Assembly: GCA_036939755.1 (NCBI GenBank)
Contig: JALLAZ010000906.1
Span: forward strand, 1-11,331
Source of the DNA: Stephanodiscus triporus
Taxonomy: Eukaryota; Bacillariophyta; Thalassiosirophyceae; Thalassiosirales; Thalassiosiraceae
DNA length: 11,331 bases
Direction of reading: 5' to 3'
Of the stretch, positions 1 through 7,434 are shown piece by piece (the stretch's first letter is position 1; each line of letters begins with the position of its first letter). Under the pieces are notes generated by a model. That model ran no database searches. It was not told the DNA's origin and saw only the letters and a list, made by a program, of their open reading frames with translations. The position numbers and the translations under genes were made by a program.

Positions 1-199
1 GAGTAGGTAATTGTAGCATAAAATGTAGTAACCAATCTGGCGCGAACCGTTTGCATGCCAGCCGGCTTTAAATTATCGTAGAAAATAGATACAAGCCTAC
101 ATGCACGCATAGACTTGTACCAGAATTTTTTTGCAACACAGTGTACCACACAGGATGAAAACCAGTCACAGGATATCAAAGGCTGTGGGCGAGTTTTAA
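1..199. other. Left-edge stretch without a supported gene
   Basis: AT-rich sequence in which I see no convincing coding frame, RNA gene or repeat. The sequence is cut by the window edge, so it may belong to a gene or element that begins outside. The next stretch (200-418) is open on the plus strand but unrecognised. Confidence 0.4.
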
Positions 200-418
200 A
201 TGAATTTCAAACGTCTAGAAAAAAATGAAGCTTCACTCGCCACACTCTCTGCCCCCACTGCCTCCACTAAACCTCTTTTAGCCATTACTGAAACAAGGTA
301 CAAGGCAGATCATTGCTTAATTGTCCTTCCCACTGACAAGGAGCCGACCATCCCATCTAAACATGAGGTGTCTTATTCTGTATTTGGTCACAATCCTTCT
401 ATGCGCCATCATGGCTAA
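200..418 (+). other. Short open frame, possible relic exon, unrecognised
   Basis: A 72-codon plus-strand frame opens with ATG and has ordinary residue composition (for example SVFGHNPSMRHHG at its end). I recognise no family in it. Immediately after its stop, another frame reads MANADYHADTFGLM followed by TGA. This frame hopping is the same behaviour as the relic gene further right, so the piece may be the 5' part of that decayed gene. A chance open frame in AT-rich DNA is equally possible. No ribosome-binding or splice context supports an independent gene. Confidence 0.2.
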
Positions 419-1331
419 TGCTGATTATCATGCTGATACATTTGGACTTATGTGAGCAACTGCTGTCAAATCTCAAGAGATGATACAGTTCAGTTAGTGG
501 AAGAGAAATGATAGTGTTCTCTCTTTTCATCGGCAACTTACACATCTTTCACTCCTCACATTCATCTTCTATCATCAAAAGTAATCGATCATGGCAGGGA
601 TATGGGATTTGTGCCTGCAAACAATGAGTTTGCCGACAAGTTCTTTTTGATTGCCAATCAAGCAACTAATGAGTGATGGCATTGTTAATACTTCCCAAGA
701 TGATGTCGGCGCACCCTTTTGCTTGGATTCGATCAATGTTGCATATGTGTCTTCTTGGACTCGACCATCAAACTCCATCATGGTCAGTCTGGTAAAGAAT
801 ATAATTCCTGTGAGAAACATGAATCTCAGCCAGATACTCTGTGCAGGACTTAGGAGCGATCTGCCAAATGGGCAGAAGAGACTCTGCCTGTCATACCTAA
901 TTGCTGGACCATTTGCCACAGCATTCTTGGTTAATAATTGCTCGCCCATAATTTTTGATCTGATTCCTTGTTTCGAAAGAAAGCAGGGAACAACGGAGCA
1001 AGACTTTGAAGACAAAAATGGCTCCATTGACATCAAGGATTGCATGTCATAGTCTATGCACATGATTGAGTACACTCTCAACAATTACTCAAAAATCTAT
1101 GTTGAAGGACAGGGTGTAATGACTGCATTCTTGGATTACATTAAAGAGTAGGAATACATCACAATGGAGCTTAGAGATGCTCAGATTGACGTGCTTGACT
1201 CCAATTACAAGAGCAACCAGAGGAGAACTAGAGGACAATCTGTCGCTCAAGCTTTCCTACTCAAGCATCCTGTGAAGGGTACGATCATCTCTCTTTACTG
1301 CAGCTGGCAAATCTCTTCGACCGTCACTGGA

Positions 1332-1477
1332 GTGAGTATGAAGAATTTGTTGCTACATCAATTCATTTTGATTGTTACTTATCTCATTGTATCATCTCAT
1401 CACCAGTCAAAGAATATCAATAGGCTAGGCAACTTGTTCATCCCCACATTTCATAATTTCATTGGATCATTCTGCAG
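1332..1477 (+). other. Predicted intron in the decayed repeat gene
   Basis: The donor reads GTGAGTATG and the acceptor TTCTGCAG. The 146-nt intervening sequence is AT-rich and contains stops in all three frames. Removing it joins LANLFDRHW to PLVRNAPFQP in phase, with a split Asn codon (A + AC). Both flanks look coding in different frames, which is what an intron would produce. The length fits the 77-146 nt introns of the intact genes in the window. Confidence 0.55.
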
Positions 1478-1635
1478 ACCCTTTGGTGCGAAATGCCCCT
1501 TTTCAACCAATCGATTACTATGATGAGTCTCCACTTCATGACATTCTAGGGATGAAAAAAGCATATCCAGTCATGTTGCAATGCTATGAGATAACAGCAT
1601 TATTGCAAGAGACACTGCATATTTTACTCCGTCAG

Positions 1636-2166
1636 GTGGGCGGTTTCAAAGGCCATGAAGGAGCTATCAAGAGCACTGCTGACCGTGTGAAAAGGGAAAC
1701 CGGAGTGCGGCCATCTGACGAGGAGGCCGCTAGCTTGTTTGGCAGGATGGGTGGCACAGTGGGTGGTTTCAAAGGCCACAAAGGAGCTATCAAGAGCCCT
1801 GCTGACCCTGTGGAAAGGGAAACTGGAGAAAGGCCACCTGACAAGCTGGCCGCTAGTTTGTTTGGCAAGTCTGGCCACGCAGGAGCTGTCAAGAGCACTG
1901 TCAACCATGTGGAAAGGGAAACCGGAGTGCGGCCATCTGACGAGCTGGCCGCTAGTTTGCTTGGCAAGTCTGGTGGTTTAAAAGGCATCGAAGGATCTGT
2001 CAAGAGCACTACGACCGTGTGGAGAGGGAAAATGGAGAAAGGCCATCTAACCAACTGGCCGCTAGTTTGTTTGGCAAGTCTGACCACACAGGAGCTGTCA
2101 AGAGCACTGTCAACTGTGTGGAAAGGGAAACTGGAAAAAGGACATCTGATGAGGAGGCCGCTAGAT
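1636..2166 (+). repeat. Coding tandem repeat, five degenerate units of a 33-residue motif
   Basis: The motif GAIKST...VERETG.RPSDE.AASLFGKS appears five times. The landmark gccgctag falls at 1726, 1849, 1948, 2058 and 2157, giving spacings of 123, 99, 110 and 99 nt. The basic unit is 99 nt (33 codons). The 123-nt spacing adds 24 nt, carrying a GGFKGHKG-like spacer. The 110-nt spacing corresponds to 99+12 less one base, which puts unit 4 and later units in another frame. The units are hydrophilic, rich in Lys, Glu, Gly and Ser, with an AASL(F/L)G core. The opposite strand is also open here, but its translation is an unstructured Ser/Pro/Leu-rich shadow. The motif is not one I recognise. Confidence 0.85.
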
Positions 2167-2828
2167 TGATGAGCTGGTACTGCAGGTCTTGGCAAGCGAA
2201 AGAAAAGGAAGGGAGAAGGCAAAAACAATGAAGTATGGTTTGTGTTAGAAGCCATGCCTCCTTCAAAGACTGGGTCTCGTTGTGGAGATACCAAATCAAA
2301 ATTGCAGCCCAGTTGGTGCACGATGGCTTTGACTGTAAATTAATTTCTATTGCCAATGTAAAAATGAATAAATGGTACAAGGAGGCACCCGGCAACAACA
2401 CAAAATCAATGTTAATCGAAGGCGGTGGAAAGAAGTGGGGGCTAAGCATTGTTAAGGAAAAACCAGTGAATATCCTAGAGGTAGACTTACTCATGTACAA
2501 GAATGTTTCTGAAACTCTACGTGATAAACAGAAGAAATGGAAGGCAGGAAGCAAATAGGTGAATACTGGTTTGCAATTACCATTCAGGACATTAGTACAG
2601 CAAACAGTGCTGGTTGTAAAGGGATAATTAATACTTATGTAAAGCGAGAGTTCTATGATCACTTGGTGTCACGGTCTACATTTCTTCTCAACATTGCATT
2701 AACTGAGAATCGAAACTCAACTGGCATGCCACATCTGCTCCGCACCCTGCTGTTTCCGAAATCGATTGTACAGTACAAGTCAGCAACTAGAGAGGATTTT
2801 AAGTCTAGCGCGATCAAGTGTAATTTAC

Positions 2829-4167
2829 TCATTCATTAGTGAAATTAGGCTTCCGTTTTTCGAGGAATGCCGACATGCCCTTATAGGATGTGTGCGGTCA
2901 CGCAACGAAAGGAATTGGGGTGTATGTTGAATGGAGTGTGATCATTTTTCGCACGAAAATAAGCACTGCACGAGACATTCACTCACCTCCTTCTGATCCC
3001 TCGTCGCAAACAATGAATGAAACATCCTTCTCTCGAATCGCAGACCCTCGCTCAGAGTCATCTCCTCCGCCGCATTCACCGCCTCCTTGCACATGCGCAC
3101 GGCCACCCCTCCCTTTTCCGCGATTCCGTATCCCATCTTCACGGCCTCTTCCAACAATAATTCCGAATCGATTACCCTCGATACCAATCCGGCGTCCATC
3201 GCCTCCTGAGCATTAATCCGGTTGCCGGTTAGGACCATCTCCATAGCTTTGGATTTGCCGATGGCGCGTACCAACCTTTGGGTGCCTCCGGCGCCCGGAA
3301 TCACACCCAGGTTGATTTCGGGTTGGCCGAATTGCGCCTTCGATCCGGCGAGAATAATATCGCACATCATGGCCAGCTCACAGCCCCCTCCCAGGGCAAA
3401 GCCGTTGACGGCGGCAATTATGGGTTTGCTCATTTTCGTGATATCAGCCCACTGAGAAAACATGTTCTTTTATACGCAGCATGACGTTAGGATTGGCACG
3501 GCAATACCACCTAGGTACGAGAACGTGACAATGAAAAATAGAAACCGCGACGAAGAAACTTACCGTCTTGTAGGCATTTGCGAACTCGCGCTTACTCATT
3601 TCGGAAATGTCCGCACCTACGCGACGGCAAAAACGTCGTAATGCGGCGACACGACTGGTTAAACGAATTCATAGCGTGTTGATCGCGTCAATACTTCTTA
3701 TTCAAAGGCGCACTTCTCTCACCGGCAGCAAACGCCTTCCCGCTGCCCGTAATCACGATGCAGCCGATGTCGTCGTCCTCGTCGAGCACCCTCGCGGCGT
3801 GAATCAAGTCCTCGAACAGCGCATCGCAGAGGGCGTTGAGGGCCTTCGGACGATGGAGGGTGATGACGCCTACTCCCCCACCGACGACGTCGCTATTTTC
3901 CGGGAAGCAACGCTCGACGAGGATGTGGTCGTAGTTTTCCTTTAGGGATGCGGAGGCTGCGAACGCTCGCGAGGGAATGGATGCCGATGATGCGAGTGAT
4001 GTTGGAGGCGCAATGATGCGGCCGGCTTTGGTAGCCGACGTGGCACCGGGAGAGAACGACGCGGTCACATGGGCGGAAGAAGCGGTGCAGGCCTTGACCA
4101 GCGTGCCGAGGGAGGCAGGGGGTGGGCGGCGAGAGAGATGGCGGGCAACGAGCATATTCAGAGGCAT
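2829..4167 (-). CDS. ECHS1: Mitochondrial enoyl-CoA hydratase (crotonase), four exons
   Basis: It hydrates trans-2-enoyl-CoA to 3-hydroxyacyl-CoA in beta-oxidation and branched-chain amino-acid breakdown. Inferred exons on the minus strand are 4167-3723, 3616-3564, 3451-2987 and 2879-2829, making 337 residues. All introns are GT-AG (106, 112 and 107 nt). The first ~70 residues are Arg/Ser/Ala-rich with almost no acidic residues, as in a matrix transit peptide. The crotonase fold follows: [12 protein letters not shown], then the oxyanion-hole segment KAFAAGADISEM (split by intron 1), then [13 protein letters not shown] and [20 protein letters not shown]191 and E211 match in spacing the two catalytic glutamates of rat hydratase (E144/E164). 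The C-terminus [13 protein letters not shown] in the last exon is typical of the family. The start is the first Met of the open exon. The gene is divergent from the C2-like gene at 4732 and its 3' end overlaps the relic gene. Confidence 0.93.
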
Positions 4168-4359
4168 GCTTAAGATGGAAGAAGAGAAGGAAAAAGAAGG
4201 ATGAGGGGAATTGTTGCTTTAGAAGAGAGTAGAGAGGGACCGGAAGGGAAAGAGAAGAGTGTCAAGCGAGTTAGGGTGACGATGCAATGCGCTCTATCTT
4301 CTACGCTGACATCCTGTATCTTGTATCTTGGCGATCATCGCCAATCGCCAATCGACAAG

Positions 4360-4441
4360 GTAAGTTGTACGTATCTATCATAATATGGTACCTACGTACT
4401 ACTAACTCACAATCGACAATCCGAGGCTTCTCTGTCTCTAG
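4360..4441 (+). other. Candidate 5' leader intron of the C2-like gene
   Basis: A consensus donor (GACAAG then GTAAGT) is followed 82 nt later by a pyrimidine-rich acceptor (CTGTCTCTAG). The length fits other introns in the window. A TAG stop at 4723-4725 lies just upstream of the ATG at 4732 in the same frame, so this intron would sit in the untranslated leader and would not add protein sequence. It could also be a chance match. Confidence 0.35.
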
Positions 4442-4445
4442 AGTG

Positions 4446-4462
4446 TATCGTATGGTACGATA
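4446..4462. repeat. Inverted repeat TATCGTA-TGG-TACGATA
   Basis: Perfect 7-bp arms with a three-base loop. The same word with 8-bp arms (TATCGTAC/GTACGATA) occurs at 10015-10047 upstream of PEPCK. It may be a regulatory site or just intergenic low-complexity sequence. Confidence 0.5.
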
Positions 4463-4731
4463 TTATGGGTATCTGTGTGGATGAAGCCCCCACTTCCTTT
4501 TTTTCTTTCTCGGATAGACACAAACTCGCCTGGTGTGTGAGCGAGAAGCACATGCTATGAGACACAAACATGATAAGCCCCGAGGACAAAGGCCGATCCT
4601 GGGTTTCGTAAGTGAGGTGATGTTGAAATCAGAGAAGTTTAGGGCGTGAAGCCTCAGTTTATTTTAACAAAGTACAAATGGTGACAAAACGTGTCAAATG
4701 ATGCATGATCCGTTTTGAATAAGTAGACAAC

Positions 4732-7032
4732 ATGCCCGCGCTCTCCGATGATTCGCCTTCCACCCAAAATCCTGAGGATCTTAGAGTTACCATTGCCCTG
4801 CTGGGATTGACTGGTTTGACGCATCGCAGCAGGAAAAGCGAAAATGGTTCGCATCATATGGCACGACTCCTTCGCCTGGGCGGAAAGCGTACCTATGCGG
4901 CTGTAAACCACAACTGTGAAGTTGCTTCGTCTTCAAATGCATCTTCGTCTCCGCCTGCCCCGGTGATGGTAATGGTTTGGCTTCAAAGGAACGAGTCCGA
5001 CGGTAGAAGCACGACTACGCCAAAGTTTTTGTGTAGCTATCCTGTGACGGAGGAGTCCTTCGACGATCAAGGAAACGCTGTTTCCTGGAGCTGTACGTGG
5101 CCTTATGAGACAAGTCTGATTGATTTTGATTTTTCATCGGAACAAGAGAGGACCGTCGCTATTGGGGTGGGTTTGAGCATTCCCGGGATGAGAGAAATCC
5201 AGCCCCTCGGTGTTGCAACTGTGATTATACCCGAAAACGATAAGTCTGAGTGGAATCTTTCCGTTTCTGTTGACCCGATGAAACAGAAACGTTTACTTGG
5301 AAAATTTAGCAAGCCAAAATATTGTGAGTATAGTATTTCGCCTTCAACGGTGTTCAGTATGAAATTGCGGGTGACAAGGAAGGCGTCGGCGCTACGTTTA
5401 TATGATGTGTTGGTAGAGAAGGAGACCACTGGACACTCGTGTGATGACGACGCATCTAAAACTGATGCAACATCTACTTCGTCAAAAGAGTCAACCCCAG
5501 AACTCCTCGGCATAAATTCTTCATTTGATGGAGCTAAACCTGCCAGAATATCCGTGCAAGATTCGAATACTTCCAGTACCTCCAAGGATGAGGAGCACTT
5601 CACGGCGAAGGACCAGGAATCCAAGGCGAAGAAGGCCGCGGAAATCGTTCCGCTGACGAAACAAACATTAGTATCACTGCACAGACAGCCGATGCCCGCC
5701 GCCAACCAGTACTTCAGTGACAAGGCGAGGAAGGAAAAGTCCATGCGCAAGAATGCCAAGACTATGGAGGCTTTGAAGATTTCGAAAACGGCCACAGTTG
5801 AAATTATAGATGAAACTGCCTGCCCTGATTCATCCGACTCACTCTCGGTTAAATCAGATTGTTCTCTAGATAATTTCTTTAAGGATCCACTCGGACAGAT
5901 TACGCAAATTGACGGAGTGGTGTTATTTCCTACTTGTGATATTGGCGGAAGTAACCAATGGCGTGATGTACCCTCGATGGAAATGACCTTACCTCAAGTG
6001 AAGCCAGATGTCATTCAAATGTATAGTCAAGACATCCAGCAGCCAGATCAACAGCAGTGCCCAGCACAAATGTGTGATGTTGGTAATGACAAAACTTCCT
6101 TGGCTGATCTTGTCTTCATTCGCGGAAAATCACACAACTCAGATGCCACTGCTGATGATGCTGTGCATAGTCTTCAGTCATCATGTGAGATACCCTTGAT
6201 GGAAATAGTCGTACCTCAAGGAAAGTCAGGTGTCATTTGTGAGGATAACGTGTCAATGGGTGGTCTAGATATTGGGCAGCTACACCACCAAACACACGAT
6301 ATCGCTCCTAACAAATTCTCGTTGGCTGAAGTTGTGTTCATTCATCGCAACTCAAACAACTCAGATTCCACCTGCTCTGTTTTTACAGAAGTCTGCAGTG
6401 TGGTCGAACCACCGCAAAAGAAGATGATAACGCCCCGCCGCCCTCCTTGGGCGTCCAAGGACATTCTGAAAATGAAAAAGGAGAAACAAGACAAAACCGT
6501 GATCGCAATGAGGACCAAGTTGAGGTTACAGAAGATGAAGAGTAGTGGCTATTGTAAAGAGACATCGCCAAGGCTCGCTTTGAACCAAATGCCGTCGTCA
6601 TCACGTAACAGTCTCATGAATAACGGGTTTGATGTTGATGGAGAAAAGGTGGAGCTATTAGACGGGGAAGAAGACAGGTTTGAATTGAAAATTACCACCG
6701 TGGATGGTGAGATCGAACAAGACTTACATACCCAAGTTACGTGTGGGACAATGGACGAAGACCTTCTCACCTTCGCTTCATCAATGGATGGCACTGAAGT
6801 TCCCACTCGCAGAGATTATGCTAGTCAAAAACGATGGACGACAGTGTTTGAGCACGCAGCAGAGGGGTGTTCGGACATTTTACGCTGCGGCATCTTGTCG
6901 GAGGAAACTTTTGATGGTGATGATATGGCGAGTTCGGTTGCATTTCAGTTTGCAAGATGTAACTCAAACGAGTCAACAGTATATTCAGACACTTCCTACA
7001 CCACTAATTGTAACGACAGTGGAGTATTTTGA
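4732..7032 (+). CDS. 766-residue protein with C2-like N-terminus and internal duplication
   Basis: An uninterrupted frame starts at the first ATG after an in-frame TAG (4723) and ends at TGA 7030-7032. Residues about 16-220 begin with a beta-strand LRVTIALLGLTGL, then a basic stretch (MARLLRLGGKR), VMVMVWLQRN, a SYPVTEESF segment, and LGVATVIIP. This order resembles the N-terminal C2 domain of EEIG1/EHBP1-type proteins, which link membranes to the cytoskeleton, but the match is by eye and tentative. Residues ~225-400 are Ser/Thr/Asp/Lys-rich and probably disordered. Residues 413-486 and 487-560 are a tandem duplication. Residues ~567-605 are strongly basic (PRRPPWASKDILKMKKEKQ onward) and may be helical. 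The acidic C-terminus has no membrane segment. No signal peptide is seen. It is convergent with PEPCK. Function unknown. Confidence 0.85.
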   Translation: MPALSDDSPSTQNPEDLRVTIALLGLTGLTHRSRKSENGSHHMARLLRLGGKRTYAAVNHNCEVASSSNASSSPPAPVMVMVWLQRNESDGRSTTTPKFLCSYPVTEESFDDQGNAVSWSCTWPYETSLIDFDFSSEQERTVAIGVGLSIPGMREIQPLGVATVIIPENDKSEWNLSVSVDPMKQKRLLGKFSKPKYCEYSISPSTVFSMKLRVTRKASALRLYDVLVEKETTGHSCDDDASKTDATSTSSKESTPELLGINSSFDGAKPARISVQDSNTSSTSKDEEHFTAKDQESKAKKAAEIVPLTKQTLVSLHRQPMPAANQYFSDKARKEKSMRKNAKTMEALKISKTATVEIIDETACPDSSDSLSVKSDCSLDNFFKDPLGQITQIDGVVLFPTCDIGGSNQWRDVPSMEMTLPQVKPDVIQMYSQDIQQPDQQQCPAQMCDVGNDKTSLADLVFIRGKSHNSDATADDAVHSLQSSCEIPLMEIVVPQGKSGVICEDNVSMGGLDIGQLHHQTHDIAPNKFSLAEVVFIHRNSNNSDSTCSVFTEVCSVVEPPQKKMITPRRPPWASKDILKMKKEKQDKTVIAMRTKLRLQKMKSSGYCKETSPRLALNQMPSSSRNSLMNNGFDVDGEKVELLDGEEDRFELKITTVDGEIEQDLHTQVTCGTMDEDLLTFASSMDGTEVPTRRDYASQKRWTTVFEHAAEGCSDILRCGILSEETFDGDDMASSVAFQFARCNSNESTVYSDTSYTTNCNDSGVF
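5968..6411 (+). repeat. Internal tandem duplication of 222 bp (74 codons) in the C2-like gene
   Basis: Unit 1 (5968-6189) and unit 2 (6190-6411) keep an exact 222-nt register at both ends. VPSMEMTLPQVK pairs with IPLMEIVVPQGK, and SLADLVFIRGKSHNSDAT pairs with SLAEVVFIHRNSNNSDST. Similarity is strongest at these two ends and weaker in the Gln-rich middle. No insertion or deletion separates them in the regions I aligned, so the reading frame has been kept. Confidence 0.85.
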
Positions 7033-7434
7033 AGGTGTCACATGTCGAAGATATAGGAGGATGATGATTCATTTGTCTTTCTGCCTACACCATATGATTT
7101 GGAGTTGCATTCGTCAAGAAAGTGATTGTCACGCGTTCAGCCATGCGTGGTGTCGTCGAAAGAAAATTTCAACACTGAGGGAGATGCGGATGGGAGAAAC
7201 CCGATGTAGAATATGATGGTTAAAAAGAGGATAAGGTAATTCATGAGTGCGACCAAACGGTGAGGTTAAGAAATAGAGAACATGATTTTTTAGAAAAATT
7301 ACTTCCCTCTCCACTCGTAGTGTAAAGGTGAAGGGATCCAAGGGCAAGCACTCCGCACTATTAGAGCCACCCACAAGGTGTATTACTATGAATGAATTTA
7401 CTCTACGGTCAAGTGTCAAGCGCGTCTTCCGGGT
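7033..7434. other. Convergent 3' region between the C2-like gene and PEPCK
   Basis: These 402 bp must carry both 3' untranslated regions and their polyadenylation signals. I see no gene, RNA or notable repeat here. Open frames on either strand are short and lack family character. No canonical AATAAA could be assigned with confidence. Confidence 0.5.

Larger units (their letters stand above)
542..2839 (+). pseudogene. Decayed unrecognised gene with one intron and a 33-residue repeat domain
   Basis: Coding-like sequence runs along the plus strand but changes frame. About 542-673 contains VIDHGRDMGFVPANNEFADK. About 672-1279 is one frame broken only by TAG at 1050-1052 and at 1149-1151. Positions 1280-1331 contain YDHLSLLQLANLFDRHW. 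A GTGAGT...CTGCAG intron (1332-1477) then joins in phase to NPLVRNAPFQPIDYYDE. The frame continues through tandem repeats, loses one base near 2010, and ends in a lysine-rich segment (GKRKKRKGEGK, about 2185-2220). Two competing open frames follow, up to 2340 and 2558, and a third open stretch extends to 2839. Single-base frame changes plus TAG/TGA stops suggest an old gene that is no longer intact. The family is not recognised; a host gene or a mobile-element protein are both possible. The right end overlaps the last exon of the opposite-strand hydratase. Confidence 0.4.
4168..4731. promoter_or_regulatory. Divergent intergenic region between the hydratase and the C2-like gene
   Basis: These 564 bp separate two genes transcribed outward, so promoters and 5' leaders of both should lie here. 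This is inferred from layout; no TATA box or initiator could be assigned with confidence. It contains a direct repeat (cgccaat twice near 4340), a short perfect inverted repeat TATCGTA/TACGATA at 4446-4462, several GTAC-rich palindromic words, and a possible plus-strand leader intron at 4360-4441. Short open frames are present but none looks like a protein. Confidence 0.5.

Noticed and set aside
575..1084. Minus-strand open frame of 169 codons opposite the relic gene
   Set aside because: It starts at a TTG, has no recognisable motifs, and the plus strand gives the more coherent frame that continues past 1084 and connects to the repeat region. I treat it as a shadow, with low certainty.
1632..2662. 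Minus-strand open frames across the repeat array and beyond
   Set aside because: Ser/Pro/Leu/Phe-rich translations with no motif. The repeat spacing and motif conservation make sense on the plus strand.
4201..4383. Small plus-strand frame starting ATG at 4201 in the divergent region
   Set aside because: No homology-like content, and splicing at the candidate leader intron does not lead into the C2-like gene frame; at most an upstream ORF.
5103..5795. 230-codon minus-strand frame within the C2-like gene
   Set aside because: It lies wholly opposite a 766-codon frame with domain-like structure and an internal duplication in register; antisense shadow.
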